NCBI GenBank assembly: GCA_017853835.1
Contig: JAFMIU010000037.1
Coordinates: 1-33,374 of the forward strand
DNA length: 33,374 nt
Source of the DNA: Pirellulales bacterium
Lineage (GTDB): Bacteria > Planctomycetota > Planctomycetia > Pirellulales > UBA1268
Reading direction: 5' to 3'
The position numbers and the translations under genes were made by a program. This document shows, one piece after another, positions 16,414-24,541 of the stretch (the stretch's first letter is position 1; each line of letters begins with the position of its first letter). A model generated the notes under the pieces. It searched no databases. It was not told the DNA's origin and saw only the letters and a program-made list of their open reading frames with translations.

Positions 16414-16925
16414 CGCGACCTCCGTCGTGCGGCGGTCGGCCTGCGCGGGGGCTTCGGCAGGCCGATGGCGGCCATCACGGCGCGTTCCCGGAGCCGCATG
16501 CGCCGCCGCGCCACCGGGTCCAGGTCGTCTTCACCGGCGAGATGCAGGAGCCCATGGACGACGTAGTAGGCCAGTTCGAAGCGAGGCTGCCACCCGAGGT
16601 GACGGGCCATGCGACGGGCCGTTTCCGCGCTCACCACGATGTCGCCGGCGAATGGGCCTTCGGGGGACGAGAGATCGAAGGTGATCACGTCGGTCGGGCC
16701 AGGAACGGCGAGCCATTCCTCGTGAATCGCAGCGATGGCGGCGTCGTCCACGAGCAGCAGGCTGAGTTCGGCCCGCGGCACCTCGAGGGCGACGAGCGTT
16801 CGCTTCACGATGCCGGCAAGCCAGCGGCGATCGACGGCCATCACCTTCTGACGGTTCGTGATGGCGATCTCGACATCGCGAGCGGACGGCGTTCGCTTCG
16901 GTGGGAGAGGTTCTCGGCGGCCCAT
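16410..16925 (-). CDS. ybeY: Endoribonuclease YbeY (16S rRNA maturation)
   Basis: YbeY is a metal-dependent RNase for 16S rRNA 3' end maturation and ribosome quality control. The 171-residue product begins MGRREPLPPKRTPSARDVEI. It contains LSLLLVDDAAIAAIHEEWL, GPTDVITFDLSSPEGPFAGD, IVVSAETARRMA and the metal site YYVVHGLLHLAGEDDLD. The family consensus is HG-x-LHL-x-GYDH; the first two His are kept but the third ligand position is Asp and the Tyr is Glu. Many relatives have GYDD, so activity is not excluded. ATG 16925 lies 5 bases after the pgpH stop; longer in-frame starts would run into pgpH. The C-terminus ends in a basic tail (PPRRPTAARRRSR), which may help RNA binding. Confidence 0.9.
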   Translation of the reverse strand: MGRREPLPPKRTPSARDVEIAITNRQKVMAVDRRWLAGIVKRTLVALEVPRAELSLLLVDDAAIAAIHEEWLAVPGPTDVITFDLSSPEGPFAGDIVVSAETARRMARHLGWQPRFELAYYVVHGLLHLAGEDDLDPVARRRMRLRERAVMAAIGLPKPPRRPTAARRRSR

Positions 16926-16930
16926 GCGTC

Positions 16931-19300
16931 CTAGGCCGTTCTCTGGTCGGGATACTTGACGCGGCCGTGGTAGACGGCCGTCAGGCTCTTCACGAGGCTC
17001 TGTTCGACGAGGCCGAGCTCCTCGAGCGTGAGACCGCATTCGTCGAACTGGCCGTCGAGCAGTCGCTTCATGGCGAGATCGTGCACCAGACTGGCGATCC
17101 GCGACGGCGTGGGTTCGGTAAGCGTGCGGCTCGCGCTCTCGACGGCATCGGAGAGCATCATCACGGCCGATTCCCGTGTGCTGGGCTTGGGACCCGGGTA
17201 GCGGTAGCTCTGTTCGTCGACCTCCTGCCCGTTGGGGTCGGCCTGCGACCGCTCCTCGGCACGACGGAAGAAGTATTCGACGAGCGTGGTGCCGTGGTGT
17301 TCGGCGATCAGGTCGATGATCGGCTGGGGAAGGTTGTATTGCCGGGCCAGTTCCACGCCTTCCTTCACGTGCGCCACGATGATGAGCGTGCTCATGGCCG
17401 GCACGAGTGATTCGTGGCGGTTCTCCTTCCCCTGGTTCTCCACGAAGTAGGCGGGCTTGAGCATCTTGCCCACGTCGTGGAAATACGCACCGACCCGCAC
17501 CAGCAGGCCGCGGGCACCGATCGCCTCGGCGGCCGCTTCGGCCAGGCTGGCCACGTTGATCGAGTGGTTGTAGGTGCCCGGTGCGCGGCGGACGAGCTCC
17601 TGCAGGAGCGGATGCGCCACGTCACCCACCTCGAGCAGGCTCAGGTCGGTGAGCACGCCGAACGTCCGCTCGATGAAGGGCAGGAGACCCGTCATCAGGA
17701 ATCCCGCCAGCACGGTCCAGGCCCCGATGCGGCCGGCTTCGTAGAGCATCTGCCCGTCGAAGGGGCGTTCCTCGAGAAGGCCCGCCCCGAGCTGGGTGAA
17801 CATCGCCACCGCGCCGGCCCACAGCCCAACGTAGATGAGCTTGCTGCGACTCCGAATGCGGCCCATCCAGAAGATCGTGGCGGCCGCGGCCGAGGTGAGG
17901 GTGATGTACGACGCCAGGCCCCAGCCCAACGCCTCGATCACCACCAACGCCACCTGTGCGGTGAACAGGAGCGCGAGGTCTTCGTCGTAGGCGATCGCGA
18001 TCGTCATGGCAAAGATCAGCAGGGGCACGATCTCGGCCTGCCAGGCGTCGCCGGAGAAGATCATGCAGAGCACGACCGTGCCGAGCGACAGCCCCACGAG
18101 CGTCAGCGTGTCGCCGATGTCGTCGAGAAGCCGACGATGGTGCAGGTGGATGTAGAACCCCGACAGCGCGAACATGGCCGCAAACAGACCGAGCATCGAA
18201 AACGTGCGGGCGAGCCGCTGCTGCACGTCGCGTTCCCGGAGAAACTCGTCATGCTCGTGCCGAAGGAGCGACAGCTGCGCCTCCGAAACGGGTGCGTTGG
18301 CCTCCGCCAGCACGTCACCGGCGGCGTAGCGGACGAACTGCGGCGGCGTCTTGGCGATGGCCTCGCGCTTCGCGCGGTCGGTTCCCTCGCGGTCGATTTC
18401 GAGCGTGCCGGAGAGCCTCGGCTCCACCCACGCGAAGAGCCGGTCGACGAACGGCCCTTCGCCGAGTTCATCCTTGAGCATCGTCTTGAGCCGGGCCTTC
18501 GCCTCGACGAGCACCACGTCGGCCACCTGCACCCGGGTGGTTTCTGCCGCGTTGCCGACGGGGTGCACGTCGATCTCGTTCTGGCTGCCCTCGTCGTAGG
18601 TGTGCTGCACCTTTTCGAGCACGCCGAGGTTGACGAGATCCTGAAATGCCAGGTCGATCGACTTGTCGAAGATCTGGAGTTTTTCCTTCGTGTCGATCTG
18701 ACCGCGGAATCGCTGGAACTCCCGTTCGGCTTCCGCCAGTTCGCGGGTTGGCGGCGCGGGCTCGGCAGGCGTGGCGGCCGCCACGTCGTCGGCGGTGGTG
18801 GGTGGTTCCGGAGCAACCTCGGGCGCCGGCGGGGATTCCTCGGGGAGCGACTCGATCGCGGCGGCCGCCTCGGGGGCAAACTCGAGCCAGGCGGTTCGAA
18901 CCCCGGGTCCGAGGGTCTCGGCGGCCGCGATTTCGGCGGCGCGGTTCTTCAGGGCATCACGAAGCCGCACGATCGGCGCCCGATCCTGGGCGTAGACCAC
19001 GCGCACTTTCGCCGACGCCCGTTCCTGGGCGGTGCGGGTCGCTTCGGGATCAGGCATTTCAAACGCCACCCGCGACACCACGCCCCGCGGCGGCACCCAG
19101 CCTCGACGGAAGGCGAACGGCTCCTCCCAGCCATGCAGGAGCAGCAGCAGGACCACGCCCGCGGCGACGCACACGCCCAGCCGCGCCAGCACGCCCGGCT
19201 GCGAGAGGCGTTCGAGCAGGATGCCCCAGAAGCCGTGCGGAGCGTCGAAGACGCCGCTGCGGCGGGTGCGGCGACGGTTTTGTGGAGAGGCGAGCGGCAT
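16931..19300 (-). CDS. pgpH: PgpH-type 7TM-HD membrane phosphodiesterase (c-di-AMP)
   Basis: This is a 789-residue membrane enzyme. One N-terminal helix (VLARLGVCVAAGVVLLLLL) leads to a long extracytoplasmic domain (about 60-350) with a Pro/Ala/Glu-rich insert. Several helices follow (FSMLGLFAAMFALSGFYIHL; LVGLSLGTVVLCMIF; VPLLIFAMTIAIAY; VLAGFLMTGLLPFI). The cytoplasmic HD domain contains APGTYNHSINVASLAEAA, VRVGAYFHDVGKM (HD at about 608), RHESLV and IIDLIAEHHGTT, so the HD metal ligands look complete. The layout is that of 7TMR-HD proteins such as PgpH of Listeria and YqfF of Bacillus, which hydrolyse c-di-AMP. As in Firmicutes it sits between phoH and ybeY. Its ATG overlaps the phoH stop (TGATG). 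Substrate is inferred from the family. Confidence 0.9.
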   Translation of the reverse strand: MPLASPQNRRRTRRSGVFDAPHGFWGILLERLSQPGVLARLGVCVAAGVVLLLLLHGWEEPFAFRRGWVPPRGVVSRVAFEMPDPEATRTAQERASAKVRVVYAQDRAPIVRLRDALKNRAAEIAAAETLGPGVRTAWLEFAPEAAAAIESLPEESPPAPEVAPEPPTTADDVAAATPAEPAPPTRELAEAEREFQRFRGQIDTKEKLQIFDKSIDLAFQDLVNLGVLEKVQHTYDEGSQNEIDVHPVGNAAETTRVQVADVVLVEAKARLKTMLKDELGEGPFVDRLFAWVEPRLSGTLEIDREGTDRAKREAIAKTPPQFVRYAAGDVLAEANAPVSEAQLSLLRHEHDEFLRERDVQQRLARTFSMLGLFAAMFALSGFYIHLHHRRLLDDIGDTLTLVGLSLGTVVLCMIFSGDAWQAEIVPLLIFAMTIAIAYDEDLALLFTAQVALVVIEALGWGLASYITLTSAAAATIFWMGRIRSRSKLIYVGLWAGAVAMFTQLGAGLLEERPFDGQMLYEAGRIGAWTVLAGFLMTGLLPFIERTFGVLTDLSLLEVGDVAHPLLQELVRRAPGTYNHSINVASLAEAAAEAIGARGLLVRVGAYFHDVGKMLKPAYFVENQGKENRHESLVPAMSTLIIVAHVKEGVELARQYNLPQPIIDLIAEHHGTTLVEYFFRRAEERSQADPNGQEVDEQSYRYPGPKPSTRESAVMMLSDAVESASRTLTEPTPSRIASLVHDLAMKRLLDGQFDECGLTLEELGLVEQSLVKSLTAVYHGRVKYPDQRTA

Positions 19301-20229
19301 CAGCGGTCGTACGCCTCCACGATGCGTTGCACGAGCCGATGCCGGACGATGTCGGCGCCACCGAGGCGGATCTGGCCGCAGCCGGCGATGCTCTGCAGCC
19401 GGCGCATCGCGTCGACGAGCCCGCTCGTGCGGTCTGGCGGCAGGTCGATCTGCGTCGTGTCGCCGGAGATCACCATCTTCGAGCCCATGCCAAGACGCGT
19501 CAGAAACATCTTCATCTGCGACACGGTCGTGTTCTGCGCCTCGTCCAGGATGATGAAGGCGTTGTTGAGCGTGCGGCCGCGCATGTAGGCCAGCGGGATC
19601 ATCTCGATGACGTCCTGCTCCGTGAGCCGCTTGAGCTGCTCGTAGTCCATCATCTCCCGCAGGGCGTCCATGAGCGGACGCAGGTAGGGATTGATCTTGG
19701 CCTGCAGGTCGCCCGGCAGGTAGCCGAGGCTTTCACCGGCTTCGACAGCCGGCCTGACGAGCACGATCTTCGACACCTGCTCCGCCCGCAGCGCCGCCAC
19801 GGCCATGGCGACGGCCAGATAGGTTTTTCCGCTGCCCGCCGGCCCCGCGCAGAGGACGATGTCGTTGTCGCGGATCGCCTGCACGTAGGTCGCCTGGCCC
19901 GCGGAGCGGGGCACGAGGGGACGGCCCGCCTTGTGCACCTCGATCGGCTCGTGCCGAAGCGGAGGCTCCTCGCCGGTGGCGGCTGCCAGGAGGCGGGCCA
20001 CCTCCTCGGATTCCACGCCCCCACGGTCACGGGCGAGGCGGTCAAGTTCCTCGAAGATTTCGGTGGCGCGGCGAACCGCCCCCTCCTCACCGTCGATGTG
20101 GATGGCGTCGTCGCGGGCGGTCACACCAACCCCCAGCGCGTCGCGGATGCGGCGGAGGTGCTGGTCGCGTGGACCGAAAATGGTGCCGAGTCGCTTGGAA
20201 TCGACAACCGCGATCGTGGAACGGGGCAT
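19300..20229 (-). CDS. phoH: PhoH-like ATPase
   Basis: This 309-residue cytoplasmic P-loop ATPase is related to superfamily I helicases and often linked to RNA metabolism with YbeY. It starts MPRSTIAVVDSKRLGTIFGP with a small KH-like RNA-binding region. The ATPase then shows Walker A GPAGSGKTYLA (129-136), VLVRPAVEAGESLGYLPGDL, QDVIEMIPLAYMRGRTLNNA, Walker B FIILDEAQNTT and the tail KMVISGDTTQIDLP. All expected motifs are intact. ATG 20229 is the normal family start; a TTG at 20283 would add 18 residues. It is the first gene of the long minus-strand operon, with a candidate promoter in the 148-base gap before it. Its cellular role is still debated. Confidence 0.92.
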   Translation of the reverse strand: MPRSTIAVVDSKRLGTIFGPRDQHLRRIRDALGVGVTARDDAIHIDGEEGAVRRATEIFEELDRLARDRGGVESEEVARLLAAATGEEPPLRHEPIEVHKAGRPLVPRSAGQATYVQAIRDNDIVLCAGPAGSGKTYLAVAMAVAALRAEQVSKIVLVRPAVEAGESLGYLPGDLQAKINPYLRPLMDALREMMDYEQLKRLTEQDVIEMIPLAYMRGRTLNNAFIILDEAQNTTVSQMKMFLTRLGMGSKMVISGDTTQIDLPPDRTSGLVDAMRRLQSIAGCGQIRLGGADIVRHRLVQRIVEAYDR

Positions 20230-20291
20230 CGAAACCCGCGTCGACCTGTGGGGCCGACGTCGGTCTCGGGGGAACGAATCCAACTCCCATC

Positions 20292-20297
20292 ACTATA
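20292..20297 (-). promoter_or_regulatory. Candidate -10 element for the phoH operon
   Basis: On the minus strand TATAGT (20297-20292) lies about 63 bases before the phoH ATG, inside the only sizeable gap between cdsA and phoH. No good -35 box is visible at 17 bases; planctomycete promoters are poorly defined, so this is tentative. Confidence 0.3.
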
Positions 20298-20357
20298 CCC
20301 CACCCAGCCGGCGGCACGGGCGGTGCGAGGAAATCCCCCTCATTTCGACCGTTTTTG

Positions 20358-20374
20358 AGGAGAACGAGCCTCCT
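20358..20374 (-). terminator. Small hairpin just after cdsA
   Basis: AGGAG (20358-20362) and CTCCT (20370-20374) form a 5-bp stem with a 7-base loop, four bases past the cdsA stop. On the minus strand it is followed by CAAAAACGG rather than a T-run, so it would be weak. Together with the TATAGT box downstream it suggests a boundary between the purA-uppS-cdsA and phoH units. Confidence 0.3.
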
Positions 20375-20377
20375 GGA

Positions 20378-21304
20378 TCACGGTGGGCCGGCCACCCAGA
20401 GGGCCCACGCCACGGGGGCGGCCAGGAGCAGGGAGTCGATCAGATCCAGAAACCCGCCCATGCCAAACAGGCTTCGGCCGGAGTCTTTGGCGTCGAGTTC
20501 CCGTTTCACGAGCGACTCGGCAAGGTCGCCCAGGATGCCCGCGCACCCCACGCACAGCCCGAAGAGGGGCCATCCACCGAGTGGCGTGACCGGTGAACCC
20601 TTTCCCAGCACGTCGATCACCAGCCATGCCGTCGCCATCGCGCCCACGATGCCTCCAGCGGCCCCTTCCCAGGTTTTGCCCGGACTCAAGCGAGGGGCCA
20701 TGCGGTGCGTTCCAACCATCGAGCCGATGGCGTAGGCCGCGGTGTCGCTTCCTTTCACCACGGCGATCAGGCTGAGGATCGGCAGCAGACCACCCAGGGC
20801 CCGGTCCGGAAGGGCATGGCCGTGGAGCCGTAAGGCCACCATGAAGGCGAGCGGCAGCCCGATCCAGATGGCGGCCGCCACGCTTCCCGTCACCCGAACG
20901 AGCGGCCGGCGGTCGGGGTCATAGCCCGCCACGGCGATCGCAAAGGCGACGATGAGCACCGCGACGGCAGCCACGGCCGCCAGGCCGGGGGCCGCGAAGG
21001 GGCCGCAGCCCGCGATCCATGGTGCCAAGGCTGGAGCAGCGGCGATCGCGGCAGCGCCGCCGGCGACGACGGCCGGATCGAGCGGCAGGCTTCGGGCCGC
21101 GGCCATCCGCACCACCTCGATCCCGCCACCTGCGGCAACGATCAGCACGATGGGCAACAGCCACACGACGGGGGCGGCGTTTCCAAGGTGTGTCGCATCG
21201 GCCCAGGCGAGGGTGGCAAACACCGAGATCACGGCCATCGCCACGATGACTCGTGATGCGAGCGAACCGGACGGCGGTTTCGTGGAGGGCGGGGTCGCGG
21301 TCAC
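20378..21304 (-). CDS. cdsA: Phosphatidate cytidylyltransferase
   Basis: CdsA makes CDP-diacylglycerol from phosphatidic acid and CTP at the inner membrane, the branch point of phospholipid synthesis. The 308-residue protein has many membrane helices (VIVAMAVISVFATLAW; VVWLLPIVLIVAAGGGIEVV; LAAVAAVAVLIVAFAIAVAG and others). The C-terminal family signature is KGSDTAAYAIGSMVGTHRM, then LSPGKTWEGAAGGIVG and CAGILGDLAESLVKRELDAKD, ending in GMGGFLDLIDSLLLAAP. The metal-binding Asp pair (SDTAAY and GDLAES) is present. The ATG overlaps the uppS stop by 4 bases. uppS-cdsA adjacency is classic in bacteria. The final helix after FLDLIDS is short, as usual. Confidence 0.94.
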   Translation of the reverse strand: MTATPPSTKPPSGSLASRVIVAMAVISVFATLAWADATHLGNAAPVVWLLPIVLIVAAGGGIEVVRMAAARSLPLDPAVVAGGAAAIAAAPALAPWIAGCGPFAAPGLAAVAAVAVLIVAFAIAVAGYDPDRRPLVRVTGSVAAAIWIGLPLAFMVALRLHGHALPDRALGGLLPILSLIAVVKGSDTAAYAIGSMVGTHRMAPRLSPGKTWEGAAGGIVGAMATAWLVIDVLGKGSPVTPLGGWPLFGLCVGCAGILGDLAESLVKRELDAKDSGRSLFGMGGFLDLIDSLLLAAPVAWALWVAGPP

Positions 21305-22029
21305 GATGGCGACAGGCCTCCAAACCGGCGATCTCGGCCGGCGAAGGCGGCGAGCGCCTCATCGAGGTGGTGTTCCTCGAAGTCGGGCCACGCCACGGGC
21401 GTGACCCAGAGTTCGGCGTAGCTGATCTGCCAGAGGAGAAAGTTGCTGATCCGCATCTCCCCGGCCGTTCGGATCAGGAGATCGGGATCGGGCATGCCGG
21501 CGGTGGTGAGCCGAGCAGCAAACGTGTCTTCGTCGATCGACGAGGGATCGATGCGTCCGGCGGCCGCGTCGCGGGCCAGGCTCACGGCGGCATCGACGAT
21601 CTCCGCCCGCGCGCCGTAGTTGATGGCGAGGCAGAGCCGCATGCCGTCGTTGGCGGCACACATCTCCACCGTGCGGTCGATCGCGCGAAGCGTGTCGGCG
21701 GGAATGCCGTCGCGACGGCCGATCACCGACAGCCGAACCCGCTGCCGCATCAGGAGTTCACGCTCCTCGATCATGTAGTGCTCGAGGAGGTGCATGAGAA
21801 ACTGCAGTTCGGCTTCGGGCCGACGCCAGTTTTCACTCGAAAGGCAATAGAGCGTGAGCTGTTCGATGCCGAGGCGAACACAGTGCTCCGTGATCCGTCG
21901 CACGCTCGTCACGCCGCGACGATGCCCTTCGATGCGAGGAAGACCCTGACACTGCGCCCACCGGCCGTTGCCGTCCATGATGATGGCGACGTGCCGCGGG
22001 AGCCTGGGCTCGATGGGCGTGTCGGTCAC
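21301..22029 (-). CDS. uppS: Isoprenyl transferase (undecaprenyl diphosphate synthase type)
   Basis: The enzyme extends farnesyl diphosphate with isopentenyl units to the C55 lipid carrier for cell-wall and LPS precursors. Motifs appear in order: HVAIIMDGNGRWAQ (catalytic Asp), GLPRIEGHRRGVTSVRRI, LTLYCLSSENWRRPEAE, CLAINYGARAEIVDA, DLLIRTAGEMRISNFLLWQ and SYAELWVTPVAWPDF. All residues known to bind substrate are present. I chose the GTG at 22029 (242 residues) because it overlaps the purA stop by GTGA, matching the coupling style of this block. An ATG at 22056 would add nine residues and overlap purA by 31 bases. Product chain length cannot be read directly. Confidence 0.93.
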   Translation of the reverse strand: MTDTPIEPRLPRHVAIIMDGNGRWAQCQGLPRIEGHRRGVTSVRRITEHCVRLGIEQLTLYCLSSENWRRPEAELQFLMHLLEHYMIEERELLMRQRVRLSVIGRRDGIPADTLRAIDRTVEMCAANDGMRLCLAINYGARAEIVDAAVSLARDAAAGRIDPSSIDEDTFAARLTTAGMPDPDLLIRTAGEMRISNFLLWQISYAELWVTPVAWPDFEEHHLDEALAAFAGRDRRFGGLSPS

Positions 22030-23360
22030 GCGTTGGCCGGCTGATGGGGATGCCATGGGCGCCGCGTGGCCTCGGGGTCGCGGATGATGGTCTGGGCTCG
22101 GTCGGGACCCACCGACACGATCGACACCGGACGGCCGACGAGTTCGGCGATGCGGTCGACGTAGCGGCGGGCGTGGGCCGGCAGGTCGTGTTCCGACCGC
22201 ACGGCGTCGAGTTCCTCCCGCCAGCCGGGGAGCGTTTCGTAGATCGGCACGGCCCGCTCGAGGTCGGCCAGTTGGCTGGGAAACTGCGTGGTGCGCCGGC
22301 CGTCGATCTCGTAGGCCGAGCAGATCTTGAGCTCATCAAGACCACCCAGCACGTCGAGCAGCATCACCGCAAGTTCATCCACTCCCGAAAGCCGCGCCGA
22401 GTAGCGGGCGGCGACGGCGTCGAACCAGCCGCAGCGGCGGGGACGCTTGGTGACGGTGCCATACTCCCGGCCGCGCTCGCGAATGTGCACGCCGGTGGCG
22501 TTGTCTTGTTCGGTGGGCATCGGTCCGCCCCCCACGCGTGTGGAATACGCCTTGAGCACGCCGATGATGCGGTTCACCCATCGGCTCGGCACGCCCGATC
22601 CGCTCGCGACACCGACCCCGGAGGAGTTGCTGCTGGTCACGTAGGGGAAGGTGCCGTGATCGATGTCGAGGAGCGCGCCCTGGGCGCCCTCGAAGAGCAC
22701 CCGTTTCCCATCCTCGACCGCATCGAGCAGGAAGGCGGTGGTGTCGGTCACGTGGGGGCGGAGCCGTTCGGCGTAGGCCGCGTAGGCGGCATGAATCGAC
22801 GCCGCGTCGAGCGGTTCGGCCTGGCCGCTTGGCCAGGCGGTGAAGAGGCGGTTTTTGAATGCCACCACATGTTCGACCCGATCGCGAAAATCAGGGCGGT
22901 AGAGATCACCGAGGCGGATGGCCAGCGATCGACCGACCTTGTCGCGGTAGCAGGGGCCGATGCCTCGGCCGGTGGTGCCGATCGCACCGCCTCCCGACAG
23001 GCTGCCGTCGAGGAGCCGGTCTTCGACGACGTGCCACGGAAACACGATGTGGGCGCGGTCGCTGATCTGGAGGCGGCCCACCATCCGACGGCCACGGCTC
23101 TCGAGGCCGTCCATTTCGTCGATCACCTTCGCCGGGTCGAGCACGACGCCCCCGGTGATGACGCACGCCACGTTGTCGCGGAGGATCCCGCTGGGGATGA
23201 TCGACAGCTTCCAGGTTTGGTCCCCGGAAACGACGGTGTGGCCGGCATTCGCGCCGCCGGCGTAGCGGACGACGATGTCATGATCCTCGGTGAGGATGTC
23301 GACGAGCTTGCCCTTGGCCTCGTCGCCCCACTGCAGGCCAATCACACAGGTTCCGGGCAC
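22026..23360 (-). CDS. purA: Adenylosuccinate synthetase
   Basis: PurA joins IMP and aspartate using GTP, the first committed step to AMP. The roughly 444-residue product shows the N-terminal GTP loop GLQWGDEAKGKLVD (Ala replaces the commoner Gly in DEGKGK), VVRYAGGANAGHTVV, IGTTGRGIGPCYRDKVGR, VLFEGAQGALLDIDHGTFPY, the S-N-S-S-G-V region, GVHIRERGREYGTVTKRPRR followed by CGWFD, and the C-terminal P-x-S-I-V-S-V-G-P-D-R region. The start is the GTG at 23360, with GAGAGGA ten bases upstream; longer starts reach into the divergent rluA promoter. It heads the purA-uppS-cdsA unit and is divergent from the pseudouridine synthase gene, about 130 bases away. Confidence 0.95.
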   Translation of the reverse strand: MPGTCVIGLQWGDEAKGKLVDILTEDHDIVVRYAGGANAGHTVVSGDQTWKLSIIPSGILRDNVACVITGGVVLDPAKVIDEMDGLESRGRRMVGRLQISDRAHIVFPWHVVEDRLLDGSLSGGGAIGTTGRGIGPCYRDKVGRSLAIRLGDLYRPDFRDRVEHVVAFKNRLFTAWPSGQAEPLDAASIHAAYAAYAERLRPHVTDTTAFLLDAVEDGKRVLFEGAQGALLDIDHGTFPYVTSSNSSGVGVASGSGVPSRWVNRIIGVLKAYSTRVGGGPMPTEQDNATGVHIRERGREYGTVTKRPRRCGWFDAVAARYSARLSGVDELAVMLLDVLGGLDELKICSAYEIDGRRTTQFPSQLADLERAVPIYETLPGWREELDAVRSEHDLPAHARRYVDRIAELVGRPVSIVSVGPDRAQTIIRDPEATRRPWHPHQPANA

Positions 23361-23490
23361 GGTTCGAAGATCCTCTCGACGTGGAAACGGCGGAGGCTTC
23401 GGACTTGGATCCTCCCGCCAGAGTCTAAAACCGCCGGAAAACAGGTCAAGCGTGGCCTCACTGCTCCGCTCATGGCAAGATCGTCGCACC

Positions 23491-24504
23491 ATGGCACGCT
23501 CTTCCGGCTCCGTTCACCACGTTTCCTCCGCCGACGCCGGCCAGACCCTCGCGGCCTTTCTTCGACCGAGGCTGAACAACGCCAGCTGGTCGCGGGTGCA
23601 GAAGCTCGTGCAGTCGCGGCATGTGCTGGTTCACGGCAATCTCTGCACCGACGTCGCCCGTCGCCTCAAGGATGGCGAAGTGGTGAAGGTGCTCGAGGTG
23701 GCCGCAGCCCCGCTTCCCAAGGCCGACGATGTGCGCGTGGTGCACGTGGACGACGACGTAGTGGTGGTCGACAAGCCGACCGGCATCACGACCACCCGCC
23801 ACCACGAGGAGGCATCGTGGCCGGCGCAGCGCCGCCAGCTCCAGCCCACGCTCGAGGAGCTCGTGCCCGATGCGATCGGCAAGCATCTTGCGAAGCGTTT
23901 TGGAACGGTGCCAGGCCGGACGGCGCCCAAGCGGCGTCGCATTCCGCCGGTGCGGGCGGTTCACCGGATCGACCGCGAGACGAGCGGTTTGGTTGTCTTC
24001 GCCCGCAATGTTCCGGCCAGCCGCATTCTCGCCGAGCAGTTTCGGCTTCACACCACGCATCGTCGGTATCTGGCGCTCGTGGCGGGTCGCGCGCGGGCCC
24101 GCACGATCCGTTCTCACCTCGTGCGGGACCGTGGCGACGGGCGACGGGGCAGTGCGGAAGGTGACGATGGCAAGGAGGCGATCACCCACATGACGCCGCT
24201 CGAACACTTCGGCGACGACTACACGCTCGTCGAATGCCGCCTCGAGACGGGCCGCACCCATCAGATTCGCATCCACATGTCGGAATGCGGTCATCCGGTC
24301 TGTGGTGAGCGGGTGTATGCGAGGGGGCGGCGAGGTGAATCGTCCGACGGGTCAGGTGCGCCGCGGGTGATGCTCCACGCGGCCGAACTCGGGTTCGTTC
24401 ACCCGGTCACGGGCGAGGAGTTGCGGTTTTCGAGCACGGTGCCCGCCGACATGCGGAAGGTGATCACAGCGCTTCGCAAGAAGTATCGCGAGCCGTCGCG
24501 ATAG
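23491..24504 (+). CDS. RluA-family pseudouridine synthase
   Basis: This 337-residue enzyme would isomerise uridine to pseudouridine in rRNA or tRNA. An N-terminal S4 RNA-binding domain (DAGQTLAAFLRPRLNNASWS, then VQKLVQSRHVLVHGN) is followed by VVVDKPTGITTTRH. A basic insert comes next (about residues 120-150, KHLAKRFGTVPGRTAPKRRR), then the catalytic AVHRIDRETSGLVVFAR with the active Asp. Further motifs are EQFRLHTTHRRYLALV, VECRLETGRTHQIRIHMSE and GHPVCGERVY. The target base cannot be assigned, so I give no symbol. ATG 23491 is the first that fits the S4 domain. It is the only plus-strand gene in this block, divergent from purA and convergent with a DUF1559 gene. Confidence 0.9.
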   Translation: MARSSGSVHHVSSADAGQTLAAFLRPRLNNASWSRVQKLVQSRHVLVHGNLCTDVARRLKDGEVVKVLEVAAAPLPKADDVRVVHVDDDVVVVDKPTGITTTRHHEEASWPAQRRQLQPTLEELVPDAIGKHLAKRFGTVPGRTAPKRRRIPPVRAVHRIDRETSGLVVFARNVPASRILAEQFRLHTTHRRYLALVAGRARARTIRSHLVRDRGDGRRGSAEGDDGKEAITHMTPLEHFGDDYTLVECRLETGRTHQIRIHMSECGHPVCGERVYARGRRGESSDGSGAPRVMLHAAELGFVHPVTGEELRFSSTVPADMRKVITALRKKYREPSR

Positions 24505-24515
24505 TGGCTCGCGCG

Positions 24516-24530
24516 GCCCGCGTCGCGGGC
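24516..24530. terminator. Shared hairpin between two convergent genes
   Basis: GCCCGC-GTC-GCGGGC is a perfect 6-bp stem with a 3-base loop in the 37-base gap between the pseudouridine synthase gene and the convergent DUF1559 gene. Position suggests a two-way transcription stop; there is no T-run on either side. Confidence 0.4.
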
Positions 24531-24541
24531 TCGTGTGGGCG

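Noticed and set aside
17414..19588. 724-codon plus-strand open frame
   Set aside because: Antisense to pgpH; Arg/His/Gly-rich composition without family features.
23361..23492. N-terminal extension of purA to 23492
   Set aside because: The extra 44 residues have no family counterpart; the GTG at 23360 has a good ribosome-binding site.
22044..24164. 706-codon plus-strand open frame
   Set aside because: Antisense to purA and then out of frame with the pseudouridine synthase gene; no recognisable domain.
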